DNA of 64,000 nucleotides from Enhydrobacter sp. Lineage in GTDB: Bacteria > Pseudomonadota > Alphaproteobacteria > Reyranellales > Reyranellaceae. Under the pieces are notes generated by a model, which made no database searches, had not been told where the DNA came from, and saw only the letters and a program-made list of their open reading frames with translations. Shown in pieces: positions 54,526 through 62,389 of this stretch; position 1 is the first letter of the stretch, and every line of letters begins with the position of its first letter. Made by a program: the position numbers and the translations under genes. Location: the NCBI GenBank assembly GCA_025808875.1, contig CP075528.1, positions 496,001 to 560,000 on the forward strand, read 5' to 3'.

Positions 54526-54783
54526 CTTTGGCCATCATGCGCCCTGAAGCAGTGGCGCCGACAATGGTGAAAGCTTCACCTCAAAACTTCGAATTGCTTG
54601 CGAGAATGCACCGCTTATCCGTCGCCTAGACCCGCAAATACTCGACATCGTGTCCGGTGGGCATTCGCCAGTGAGCAGCGTGCAAAGAACGGAAGCTGCG
54701 CCGTCGATTTCCCCATGCTGACAAAGCACAGCTTCCAGTTACCGGGTCTTGGACATGTATGTGCCTCCATGGCGGCGGCCGGG

Positions 54784-56154
54784 TTAGTGACCCGCCGCAT
54801 AGATCGGAAGCCAGGTCGCCAGTCCGGGCAGGGCCAGAACCAGCGCGATGCCCAGCAATTGGAGCGCTACGATCGGCACGATGCCCCGGTAGATGTCGCG
54901 CAGCGCGACGGTGGGCGGTGCCGCGCCCTTGAGGAAGAACAGCGCGAAACCAAAGGGCGGCGTCAGGAACGAGGTCTGCAGGGTGAGCGCGATCAGCGCC
55001 GCGATCCACAGCGAGGCAAACTCCGACGAACCGACATAGGCCGAAAAATCGAGCGCTTTCAGTATCGGCTCGAAGATCGGCAGGGTGATCAACGCAATCT
55101 CGATCCAGTCGATGAAGAAGCCTAGCACGAAGATGATGGCGAGCATGGTCAGCAACATGCCCCAGTCGCCGAAACCGAGGTCTTGCAGCAGCCCGAGCAT
55201 CAGCACGTCGCCGCCGAAGTAGCGGAACACGTAGGAGAACACAGTGGCGGCGAGGGCGATGAAGAAGACCATCGCGGTCATCAGCGCGGTACCCTGGACG
55301 ATCTCGTGCAGGGTGCGCAGCGAGAAGCTGCGGTTGAGCAGCATCAGCAGGATCGCACCGGCTGCGCCGACGCACGCCGACTGCGTCGGCGTCGCCAGGC
55401 CGGCAATGACCGAGCCCAGCACCAGGGCGATCAGCGGCACCGGAAGCGCCAGGCTGCGGACCACATAGATTGTGAGCTGCAGCGCGCCCCGAGTCGGCAA
55501 TACCGCGAGCGGCGGCGCGATTCGCGGATCGAGCAGGGCGGCGCTGATATAGTAGGCAAGGTACAGCGCTATCAGGACGAGGGCCGGCACGATCGTCGAC
55601 AGGAACATCTGCGAAATCATCACGCCGATTTCGTCGGCAAGGAAGTACAGCATGATCGCCGGCGGCAGGATCAGGCCCAGCGTGCCCGCGGCCGCAATCG
55701 AGATAGTGGCAAAAGACGTCCTGTAGCCGCGCTCGAGCATGGTCGGCAGGGCGAGATAGGCGAGCGTCGCCACCGAAGCGCCGACCAGGCCTGCGGAAGG
55801 TGCAAGGACGATGCCGATCAGCGTCACCGCGACGGCCTGGCTGGCGGGCACGCGGCGCAACAGCACCTGCAGGCACAGCAACAGTTCGCGCCCGATGCCG
55901 CTCCGTTCCAATGCTATGCCCATGAACAGCAGCATCGGCACAGCGGGATAGATCAGGTTCTCGGCCAGCGTCGAGTAGATGCGCAGCGGAATGTTGAAAA
56001 AGGCGATGAGCGGGAACTCGCCGAGCGCGTGGCCGATCAGGGCGAAGCTCAATCCGACTCCGATGAGAACCAGTGCCACGGGATAGCCGCTGAACAGCAG
56101 CAACGCCAGTGCCAGGATCATGAACAGGGCAAGATTGTCGATCAGGAAATCCAT
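54784..56154 (-). CDS. TRAP transporter large permease (DctM-like)
   Basis: A 456-residue membrane protein with about 12 helices. TRAP-L features include PAVPMLLFMGIALERSGIG, SAGLVGASVATLAYLALPTM, LGLILPPAIMLYFLADEIG and TPTQSACVGAAGA. It would import an organic acid together with a small permease and a DctP-type binding protein. No dctP is in the cassette and the small permease next to it is truncated, so transport is doubtful. The frame itself is intact. Bases 54540-54783 hold no supported gene. Confidence 0.9.
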   Translation of the reverse strand: MDFLIDNLALFMILALALLLFSGYPVALVLIGVGLSFALIGHALGEFPLIAFFNIPLRIYSTLAENLIYPAVPMLLFMGIALERSGIGRELLLCLQVLLRRVPASQAVAVTLIGIVLAPSAGLVGASVATLAYLALPTMLERGYRTSFATISIAAAGTLGLILPPAIMLYFLADEIGVMISQMFLSTIVPALVLIALYLAYYISAALLDPRIAPPLAVLPTRGALQLTIYVVRSLALPVPLIALVLGSVIAGLATPTQSACVGAAGAILLMLLNRSFSLRTLHEIVQGTALMTAMVFFIALAATVFSYVFRYFGGDVLMLGLLQDLGFGDWGMLLTMLAIIFVLGFFIDWIEIALITLPIFEPILKALDFSAYVGSSEFASLWIAALIALTLQTSFLTPPFGFALFFLKGAAPPTVALRDIYRGIVPIVALQLLGIALVLALPGLATWLPIYAAGH

Positions 56155-56193
56155 TGCGCCCCCTGCGCTTCCCCCGCGATGCTCGCGCGCCGG

Positions 56194-56493
56194 TTAGCCG
56201 CGTTGCACCGCGCCGTTGGCCAGTGCCGGTCCTGTCGCTCGTCCAGCTAGGAACATCGCGTTGCGGACGGCGGCCGAGAGGCCAGCCAGCAGCAAAAGGA
56301 GGCCGCCCACCGGCAGCGCCGACTTGATGATCCAGCGCATCGGCAGGCCGAGCGCCGCGCGCGCGCCCTCCGCCGTGGCGAAGGAGTTCAGTACGAACTG
56401 GCCGCCATGCACAATGAGGATCAGGCAAAAGGGAATCAGGACCAGCAGGCACGGCGGGCGCACCGCCACCAGTTGATCGAGAAGCGTTGACAT
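56194..56493 (-). pseudogene. truncated TRAP small permease (DctQ-like)
   Basis: A 99-residue frame with two hydrophobic segments, CLLVLIPFCLILIVHGGQFV and KSALPVGGLLLLLAGLSAAV, matching the second half of DctQ proteins, which normally have four helices and 150-200 residues. The missing N-terminal half stops exactly where an oppositely oriented DctM gene begins: the two start codons share CATG. A recombination junction is likely. It lies 39 bp upstream of the DctM gene. Confidence 0.65.
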
Positions 56494-57864
56494 GAGCGAG
56501 GTTCTCGCGCCGGCGATGTTTTTATGCCTCTCGTGTTGGTGCTTTTCCTCGGCTTCCCGGTCGCCTTCACCCTGGCAGCAGTCGGTGGCGCATTTGGAAT
56601 CATCGGCGTCGCGACGGAGCACTTCAAGCCCGCCTTCCTGTTCAACATGCCCTTCCGCATCCAGGGCACTTTCAACAACGACAATCTGCTGGCGCTGCCG
56701 CTTCTAATCTTCATGGGCATGCTGCTCGAGCGTACCGGAATCGCCGAGGACATGTTCGTCGCGCTCAATCGCCTGTTTGGCAGACTGTCCGGCGGGCTTG
56801 CCTATGTCACCATCATCGTCGGCGCTGCTCTTTCGGCAATCACCGGGTTCGTATCGGCGTCGGTTGTCGCCATCGGGCTCATCTCATTGCCCGTGATGCT
56901 TCGGGCGAAGTACGATCCAAAACTCGCCACCGGCGTGATCGCCGCGGCGGGCACGCTGGCGCAGGTCATTCCGCCAAGCCTCGTTCTCATCATCCTGGCC
57001 GAGTAGCTCGAAGTGTCCCTCCTCGAGATCTATCGAGGCGCGCTCCTGCCGGCCGGGCTCCTCATCGCGTTCTACTTGCTGTACATTTTTATTGTCACAC
57101 ACCGCTCGCCGATGCGCGCGCCATCGGCACAGGAGGACCATATCGGGTCGGACTGGCAGATCCTCCTCGAGGTTGGACGCTCGGCGGGCGCGCCTTTGGT
57201 CATCGTGTCGACCGTTCTGGCCGCGATCTATTTTGGCGTGGCGACGCCCACTGAGGGCGGCGCCATCGGCGTTTGCGCCATTCTGCTGCTGGCGCTGGCG
57301 ACGCGAAAGTTGGGCGGTCGCAATCTCCGGCAAGCAATGGAAGTCACCGGCATACTCTGCTCCGGCATCATCTTCCTGCTGCTCGGGGCGTCGTTCTTCA
57401 TGCTGGTGTTTCGAGGCCTTGGAGGTCACCTTTGGATCGAATCGCTGTTTGGCTATCTGCCCGCCGGACAGATCGGCTTCATCATATTCATCAACCTAGC
57501 GGTATTTCTCCTGGCGTTCTTCCTCGACTTCTTCGAGATCGCCTTCATCGTCCTGCCGCTGATTGCCCCCATTGCCCGGCAGCTTGGCATCGACATGGTC
57601 TGGTTCACGGTGCTGCTCGCCGTCAATCTTCAGACCTCGTTCATGCATCCGCCGTTCGGCATCGCGCTCTACAATCTGCGCAGCGTGACGCCTTCCTCGA
57701 TTCGCACGTCCGAGATTTACTGGGGAGCGGTGCCCTTCCTGGTCATTCAGCTGCTGATGGTGGGGCTTCTCATTGCCCTGCCGCAGATCGTGACTCGGCC
57801 GCCGGCTCCGCCGGTAGACACGACAATTTCCATCGAGCTACCACCGCCGCCAGACGACAACTGA
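56492..57864 (+). pseudogene. second TRAP large permease, two lesions
   Basis: Conserved DctM sequence runs across three ORFs. It begins MSEVLAPAMF at ATG 56492, then changes frame in a T5 run (56519-56523) to continue PLVLVLFLGFPVAFTLAAVG; restoring one T gives a normal N-terminus. At 57004 a TAG interrupts LVLIILAE-LEVSLLEIYRGA, where relatives have Gln (CAG to TAG). The rest to 57864 is intact (LGASFFMLVFRGLGGHLW, then DFFEIAFIVLPLIAPIA). The gene is therefore a pseudogene. Confidence 0.85.
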
Positions 57865-57885
57865 AGCAGGCAGGCGGCCGAAGGA

Positions 57886-58281
57886 TCACGGCATCTTGGT
57901 AAGCGCATCGATCACTCGACAATCGAACACACGTTTGTTCTTGCACGCGCGAATCATGCGCTTCAGTTCTTCGCGCAGCACGGTCAGCCGGTTTATCCGG
58001 CCTTCGACAGCCGAAAGCTGGGCAGACGCCAAGTCCGATGCCGACTTGCACGACAATTCAGGCTTTTCCTGCAAGGCGAGCAAAGCCCGCACCGACGCGA
58101 GCTCGAATCCTAGTTCGCGCGCATGACGGATGAAAGCGAGCCGTCTCACATCCTGTTGGTCAAAAACGCGCCGACCATTGGCGGCACGGCGGGCCTTAGG
58201 CAACACGCCGGCACGCTCGTAGTAGCGGATCGTCTCGATATGCACGCCGCTTTGCTTGGACAATGTACCGATAGGCATCAT
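57886..58281 (-). CDS. MerR family heavy-metal regulator (Pb/Cd/Zn type)
   Basis: A 131-residue regulator with the MerR winged helix (SGVHIETIRYYERAGVLP, then RRVFDQQDVRRLAFIRHA) and Cys at 78, 113 and 121, the pattern of metal-binding PbrR/CadR/MerR proteins. It is divergent from the HMA-CDF gene with a MerR-type promoter between them, so it probably activates that exporter. Start at 58281 or at the next ATG (58278). Confidence 0.88.
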   Translation of the reverse strand: MMPIGTLSKQSGVHIETIRYYERAGVLPKARRAANGRRVFDQQDVRRLAFIRHARELGFELASVRALLALQEKPELSCKSASDLASAQLSAVEGRINRLTVLREELKRMIRACKNKRVFDCRVIDALTKMP

Positions 58282-58293
58282 GGCGGATGACCC

Positions 58294-58324
58294 TTGTTCC
58301 TGTAGTAACTACAGGATGTATGAT
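58294..58324 (+). promoter_or_regulatory. MerR-type promoter of HMA-CDF exporter
   Basis: -35 TTGTTC (58294-58299) and -10 TATGAT (58319-58324) with a 19-bp spacer. The spacer holds a perfect dyad CTGTAG-TAA-CTACAG. The layout and dyad closely resemble the merT promoter at 52535-52565. Confidence 0.85.
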
Positions 58325-58353
58325 TGCGCGACGCAGGACAAAGGACAAGAGAT

Positions 58354-59208
58354 ATGGATGCAACAACCCTCGAACGCCCGGTGCGATACCGCGTAACCGG
58401 CATGGATTGCTCCTCGTGCGCGGCGAAGATCGAAGGCGCGGCGCGCAAGTTGCCGGGGATCGACGACGTCAGGGTTTCGATCGCCTCACAAGAAATGACG
58501 TTGAAGCTCGCTGACAAAGTCGCGTCCCTACCGCAGCTTGAACGTACGATCACAGAAATGGGTTATCAGCTCACGAAGCTTGGCGCCGATGACGCCGACG
58601 ACAAGATTCCGGACCTTTCCCATGTGACGCCGGCCTACAAGCGTGCCCTCTCGATCGTCATTCTCCTCAATGTCGGCTACGGCGCGATCGAGATCGTCGG
58701 CGGCTTCCTTGCCGGCTCGCAATCGCTCAAGGCCGACGCCCTCGATTTCCTGGGCGACGGGCTGATTTCGTTTCTTGGACTGATCGCCATTGGATGGGGG
58801 CTGAGGGCCAGGGCGAGTGCGGCACTGCTGCAAGGCATCTTTCTTGCTGTCCTGGGCATGGGCGTGATCGCATTCACGGGCTACCGCGTGCTGGTCCTTA
58901 ACCAACCCAATGCCGAATTGATGGGCATATTTGGCGCGGTTGCGCTTGCAATCAATGTCGCCGCGGCGCTCGTCCTCATTCCCCATCGCACCGGAGACGC
59001 GAACGTCCGGGCGGTCTGGCTGTTCTCGCGCAACGACGCAATCGGCAATGCGGCCGTCGTCGTCGCGGCAGCACTTGTCTGGTGGACAGGGACGTCGTGG
59101 CCCGACCTCGTGGTCGCTGCCGTCATTGCTGCGCTCTTCCTGCATTCGGCGTGGTCCATCATCGGCCACGCACGCGCCGACCTGCAACAGGCCGTGCGCA
59201 CTGCCTAA
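58354..59208 (+). CDS. HMA domain-CDF metal exporter fusion
   Basis: A 284-residue protein. Residues 10-75 form a heavy-metal-associated domain with GMDCSSC (C19/C22), as in copper, zinc and cadmium P-type ATPases. From about residue 90 there are six membrane helices of CDF type, with DALDFLGDGLISFLGLIA and SRNDAIGNAAVVVAA giving the metal-site Asp positions. An HMA domain on a CDF protein is uncommon but known beside lspA in lead/cadmium loci. ATG 58354 has AGGACAAGAG upstream. Its stop overlaps a broken lspA (TAATG). Confidence 0.88.
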   Translation: MDATTLERPVRYRVTGMDCSSCAAKIEGAARKLPGIDDVRVSIASQEMTLKLADKVASLPQLERTITEMGYQLTKLGADDADDKIPDLSHVTPAYKRALSIVILLNVGYGAIEIVGGFLAGSQSLKADALDFLGDGLISFLGLIAIGWGLRARASAALLQGIFLAVLGMGVIAFTGYRVLVLNQPNAELMGIFGAVALAINVAAALVLIPHRTGDANVRAVWLFSRNDAIGNAAVVVAAALVWWTGTSWPDLVVAAVIAALFLHSAWSIIGHARADLQQAVRTA

Positions 59209-59330
59209 TGCGGCCGGCGCAGGGCATCGGCTGCGCGCTTGCCGCATACATCATCGATCAGGCAAGCAAGGCGACAGCCATTTCAATGGGTCCGCGGCTG
59301 GAAGCGGCGATCGGTTGGGGACGACGCCGT
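59208..59330 (+). pseudogene. lspA: lspA (signal peptidase II) fragment
   Basis: The first 20-25 codons read MRPAQGIGCALAAYIIDQAS followed by KATAI, the N-terminal helix and DQxSK motif of prolipoprotein signal peptidase. The rest is lost where the second direct repeat begins, near 59325. The start overlaps the CDF stop, as in intact CDF-lspA operons. Confidence 0.7.
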
Positions 59331-59515
59331 CCTTTTTCTACGCCACGGCTGCCGTCTCTTCGCCCGGCATGCCAGCCCTCTTGTGCAGGACCCTTCAGGT
59401 TAGCCACGACTTCTCGTGAGGATGCTGTTCGGCGTGCGACCCACAGCCTCTCCTTGGCTTGATCTAGCCGTAGGACGGCTGCGCCTCGATCGCCTGAGCC
59501 GCAACGGCGTCGGTT

Positions 59516-59565
59516 CGACTTTCCTCCCCTGGGCTTCGCCCATTCCTCGCGAGGCAAGAAAGTCG
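59516..59565 (+). ncRNA. structured leader motif, copy 3 (before DUF736-2)
   Basis: Same as copy 2: CGACTTTC/GAAAGTCG, GGGC-TTC-GCCC and ATTCCTCGCGAGGC, 122 bp before the DUF736 start. It is part of the direct repeat, so copies 2 and 3 are not independent evidence. Confidence 0.65.
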
Positions 59566-59687
59566 CCCCGCCGCCGTCCTCCGCTGTGCTCCGGCCCGCG
59601 AGCGGGTGCAGCGTCGATCGCCTCCGGCAAACGATCGCCATCGAGGCCGCGATGGTCGCGGGGCTCGAAACAGCAAGGAGAAGTGAC

Positions 59688-60011
59688 ATGGCTAACATCG
59701 GTTCCTTCAAGAAGTCCGGCAACGAGTACCAGGGCGAGATCGTCACCCTGAGCGTCCAGACCAAGGGCGTGCGCATCGTCCCCGAGGCCAACCGCTCGAA
59801 TGACAATGCCCCCAGCCACCGGGTCTTCGTCGGCCGCGCCGAGATCGGGGCCGCCTGGTCGAAGCGCTCCAACGAGGGCCGAGATTACCTCTCGCTCAAG
59901 CTCGACGATCCGAGCTTCAACGCGCCGATCTTCGCCAACCTGTTCGACGACGAGGACGGCGAGGGTTCTTCCCTGATCTGGTCGCGCAGCCGCAAGAAGA
60001 ACGGCGAGTAA
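59688..60011 (+). CDS. DUF736 protein, copy 2
   Basis: A 107-residue protein identical to copy 1; the only difference visible in the gene is a silent C to T at the second Asn-Ile-containing codon region (GGCCAAC to GGCTAAC). It has the same ribosome binding site and terminator. Duplication is recent. Confidence 0.92.
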   Translation: MANIGSFKKSGNEYQGEIVTLSVQTKGVRIVPEANRSNDNAPSHRVFVGRAEIGAAWSKRSNEGRDYLSLKLDDPSFNAPIFANLFDDEDGEGSSLIWSRSRKKNGE

Positions 60012-60026
60012 GCCGACGCCCCCGAG

Positions 60027-60057
60027 GCCCCGCCCGGTTCGCCGGGCGGGGCTTTTT
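60027..60057 (+). terminator. intrinsic terminator after DUF736-2
   Basis: Same stem-loop as at 54495, followed by TTTTT. Confidence 0.93.
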
Positions 60058-60159
60058 CTTTGCTTGGGCGGCTGTGTTTTTATGGAATGCCAGCGATGAC
60101 CTTGGCCCTTGCCAGCTTTCGATTGTACATTCGCTCGGATTTCAAGGACTGAAGGGATT

Positions 60160-60265
60160 GGGCGCATCCGGCTTCGCCGGACCGGGCTCTATGCGGCCGA
60201 TTGGGAGAGTGGCGGCCGCACGAAGCCACCCTTCGGTTGAAGCGAGGGAAGGGCGTCTTCGCCTG
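60160..60265. other. repeated GC-rich leader element, copy B
   Basis: Blocks GGGCGCATCCGGCTTCGCCG (60160-60179) and GAAGCCACCCTTCGGTTG (60222-60239), then GAGGGAAGGGCG, match copy A at 40930-41045. The element lies between DUF736-2 and the stop of the QseC-like gene, so here it does not directly precede a plus-strand gene. Confidence 0.6.
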
Positions 60266-60285
60266 ACGGTTACGATCCCTTGCGG

Positions 60286-60513
60286 TTACCACCGTGATTT
60301 TTGAACCGGCTCCGCAAGCAGGTCAGCCGGACGCACGTGCAGGGACTCTGCCAGTTGCCAGATCGTCAGGAGAGTGACGTTCTGCAGCCCTCGCTCGATC
60401 GCACTGACGTAGGCCCGGTCCACACCCATGCGAACGGCGACCGCCTCCTGGCTGAGGCCCGCTGCCAGTCGATAGACACGGACGTTGGCGCCGAACACCT
60501 TGCGAATGTCCAT
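60286..60513 (-). CDS. qseC: XRE-type regulator, QseC-like
   Basis: A 75-residue single helix-turn-helix protein: MDIRKVFGANVRVYRLAAG, then LSQEAVAVRMGVDRAYVSAI and ERGLQNVTLLTIWQLAESL. It is divergent from the QseM-like gene. In the ICEMlSym(R7A) system QseC is a small XRE repressor in exactly this position, controlling qseM. ATG at 60513 is preferred over the upstream TTG at 60531. Confidence 0.78.
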   Translation of the reverse strand: MDIRKVFGANVRVYRLAAGLSQEAVAVRMGVDRAYVSAIERGLQNVTLLTIWQLAESLHVRPADLLAEPVQKSRW

Positions 60514-60532
60514 CCGCAGGATAGGAGGCAAT

Positions 60533-60565
60533 CGCGTATTCTGACGCTACGTACTATAATACGCG
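60533..60565. promoter_or_regulatory. inverted repeat between qseC-like and qseM-like genes
   Basis: CGCGTATT at 60533-60540 and AATACGCG at 60558-60565 form a perfect 8-bp inverted repeat with a 17-bp spacer. The spacer includes TACTATAAT, a good -10-like box. It is a plausible QseC operator. The rest of the gap to 60758 shows nothing else. Confidence 0.6.
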
Positions 60566-60758
60566 GCGCAATCTACTGGCGCGATGGCGTCTCTATGCTT
60601 TTATGCAGATCAGGCTTCGAGTGCCTTCACAAGTCCGCCTGGTGAGCATGGAAATTGATGGATGTGATGCGTGCCTTGCATCGCCACGGTCCGATGGGCT
60701 GTGACTATGCAGTGGTTGGAGTTCCGACGGATGTTCTTCTCTCGCTGCAGTCCTTGAG

Positions 60759-61022
60759 ATGACGATACCTCCTTTTGACGACTGCCCTCCTGAAAGCGAC
60801 GTGGTCACGCCGTATGACGAGCGGCACTTCGTGACCTACCTGCGCTTGCTGGACGCCACAGCCGACGCGGCAGACTGGCAAGAAGTCGTGCGCATTGTCT
60901 TCGGGCTCGATCCGGAGGTGAACGCCGACCGCGCACGCTTGGTCCACGACACTCATTTGGCCCGGGCGCAGTGGATGACCCAGATGGGCTTCCGTGATCT
61001 GTTGCGCGCATCGCGCAACTGA
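60759..61022 (+). CDS. qseM: DUF2285 antiactivator, QseM-like
   Basis: An 87-residue protein: YDERHFVTYLRLLDATADAA, then RIVFGLDPE and WMTQMGFRDLLRASRN. It aligns with the end of the FseA-like protein (RALDGRAEGASYRQVAVALY ... GGYRKLLRASR), including the shared LLRASR. In ICEMlSym(R7A) QseM is a DUF2285 protein that binds FseA and TraR to block excision and transfer. Divergence from the XRE gene supports the same role here. Confidence 0.8.
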   Translation: MTIPPFDDCPPESDVVTPYDERHFVTYLRLLDATADAADWQEVVRIVFGLDPEVNADRARLVHDTHLARAQWMTQMGFRDLLRASRN

Positions 61023-61173
61023 TGGGCGAGCCTCCAGGAAAAGACTTTGAGATAGCCCCTTGGGGGGCGTCTTCGCATGACATCGCGCGTTCGGCGTTCG
61101 GGCTCTTCAACAACCGTTGGTCGCATGAAAGGCTCAGGTCCGTTAGCCCTGAGTTCGTGTAACGGAGTCTTTG

Positions 61174-61948
61174 ATGACGAAGAGACCCGATTGGAGGTCG
61201 CACGAGTATGTCGATGCGCTGAAGGACCTCGATCGTGCCGGATTCGCGTGGGAGTTCCTGCGACGCAACCCGGCATACCGAGATGACTACGACCGGATTG
61301 ACGAAGATCCGGAGGAACCGGCATTGAGCCCGAAGACGGTGGGAGGGAACTGGGGGCTTTCCTTTCGCCTGCGATCCCTCGCTCGATGCGACCGCCGCGC
61401 AGGTCTCATGGCGGCCTGAGCTGCTTCCCCATGCCGTGATGCTCGTTCCCGCCCCCGAGAACTTCGAAGGCGCCTATCGCTTTGAAGTGCTTGGTCGACT
61501 GCGTCCGTCTATGGATCCACAGCACGGTGGCGAGTGGCAATGCATCGTGAATGATGCCGATGGCCCAATGTCCCTGTGGCTCAAGGGTGAGCGCCCGGCA
61601 CTGCCGATGGCGGCGCTCGTCCCCTTGGATGAGACCGTTCTGCTTCGTCTCGCCGGTCTGATGCGCCTCAAGCGCCGGCTCGATCGTCACCCGGCAGGCC
61701 CGCTTCCGTCCGCCTGGCAAATTACGGCGCGTCTCCGCAAGCGCCTTCTCGACATGATCCGGGCGTTGGACGGTCGCGCGGAGGGGGCAAGCTATCGCCA
61801 GGTGGCGGTGGCGCTCTACGGTCCGGAAGCGGTTGCGCGATTCCCCTGGAAGACCTCATCCGTCCGGGGCCAGACGATCCGATTGGTCTCCGATGCCGTG
61901 GTCATGATGGAGGGGGGCTATCGAAAGCTGCTGCGCGCCAGCCGCTAG
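61174..61948 (+). CDS. fseA: FseA-like excision activator encoded in two frames (+1 frameshift)
   Basis: Frame 1 (61174-61419, 81 aa) starts MTKRPDWRSHEYVDALKDLD and matches DUF6499. Frame 2 (to 61948) carries DUF2285: LHLWLK-type MSLWLKGERPALPM, LDMIRALDGRAEGASYRQVA and GGYRKLLRASR. Continuous homologous sequence is obtained by a +1 shift at UUU-C (61363-61366): NWGLSF then ACDPSLDATAAQVSWRPELL. The joined protein would be 257 residues. In ICEMlSym(R7A) the two halves are fused by programmed +1 frameshifting to make FseA, activator of rdfS. A mutation or sequencing error cannot be excluded. Confidence 0.8.
61363..61366 (+). promoter_or_regulatory. probable +1 ribosomal frameshift site UUU-C
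   Basis: In frame 1 the codons are CTT TCC TTT CGC. Phe-tRNA on UUU can re-pair with the overlapping UUC after moving one base forward; the next codon becomes GCC and the DUF2285 frame continues. The zero frame stops at 61419. Confidence 0.65.
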
Positions 61949-62094
61949 CCTCCCCCGACGCTTGCCAGGGCAGGGGGTGTCGCCAACCGGAGGGTCCAGT
62001 TCGTCATCCGCCCGGGCCGCGAATCTCCGCCACCGTGACCGTCGTTACGCCGTCGCCTCTCGACGGCTCTCGTCACAACCACGGAGCCATCCGC

Positions 62095-62376
62095 ATGCCC
62101 GATCCTGCCGCCGGCCTGCCGCCGCGCTTTTTGCGAACGCCGGAAGCCGCACGTTTTCTCAGTCTCTCCGGACGGACCCTTGAGAAACACCGGACCTACG
62201 GCACGGGCCCCACCTACCGGAAGATCGGCGGTCGCGTCGTTTACGCCGTCGACGACCTCAAGGCTTGGGCCGACCGCGGGGCCAAGACGTCGACCTCCGA
62301 TCCCGGCGCAGGGACCGTGCTGCCCGCAAAGCCGCACATGAACCCGCTCGCCCATGCGCCTCGTGCTCGGCGCTGA
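62095..62376 (+). CDS. rdfS: RdfS-like excisionase (helix-turn-helix)
   Basis: A 93-residue protein with an AlpA/MerR-like winged helix: FLRTPEAARFLSLSGRTLEK, then GTGPTYRKIGGRVVYAVDDL and KAWADRG. It follows the FseA-like gene, as rdfS does in FseA-regulated ICEs, where it directs the integrase to excise. ATG at 62095 has ACGGAG upstream. The preceding gap 61949-62094 shows no gene and should hold the FseA-responsive promoter. Confidence 0.75.
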   Translation: MPDPAAGLPPRFLRTPEAARFLSLSGRTLEKHRTYGTGPTYRKIGGRVVYAVDDLKAWADRGAKTSTSDPGAGTVLPAKPHMNPLAHAPRARR

Positions 62377-62389
62377 TTGGAGGCCAAAC

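Larger units (their letters stand above)
53800..54530 (+). repeat. direct repeat, copy 1 (leader + DUF736 + terminator)
   Basis: About 730 bp repeated at 59332-60062 with offset 5,532. From 53846 on the copies differ at only a handful of bases; before that they are roughly 75% alike. The repeats bracket the TRAP/MerR/CDF cassette. Confidence 0.85.
59332..60062 (+). repeat. direct repeat, copy 2 (leader + DUF736 + terminator)
   Basis: Copy of 53800-54530. The left part is more diverged; from 59378 onward it is almost identical. Its left end cuts lspA. The 59331-59687 stretch holds no gene besides the structured leader. Confidence 0.85.

Noticed and set aside
54784..56452. Long frames on both strands over the TRAP permease (for example 54626-56452 minus and 55183-56250 plus)
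   Set aside because: They are antisense or shifted readings of the DctM gene, with Arg/His/Gln-rich composition and no conserved motifs.
40930..60265. CRISPR array
   Set aside because: The repeats found are few, far apart and not regularly spaced; no cas genes are present.
61174..61419. Simple frameshifted pseudogene
   Set aside because: The split point has a UUU-C slip site, and the same split with +1 frameshifting is established for the homologous gene pair in ICEMlSym(R7A). Kept as a functional gene with some doubt.
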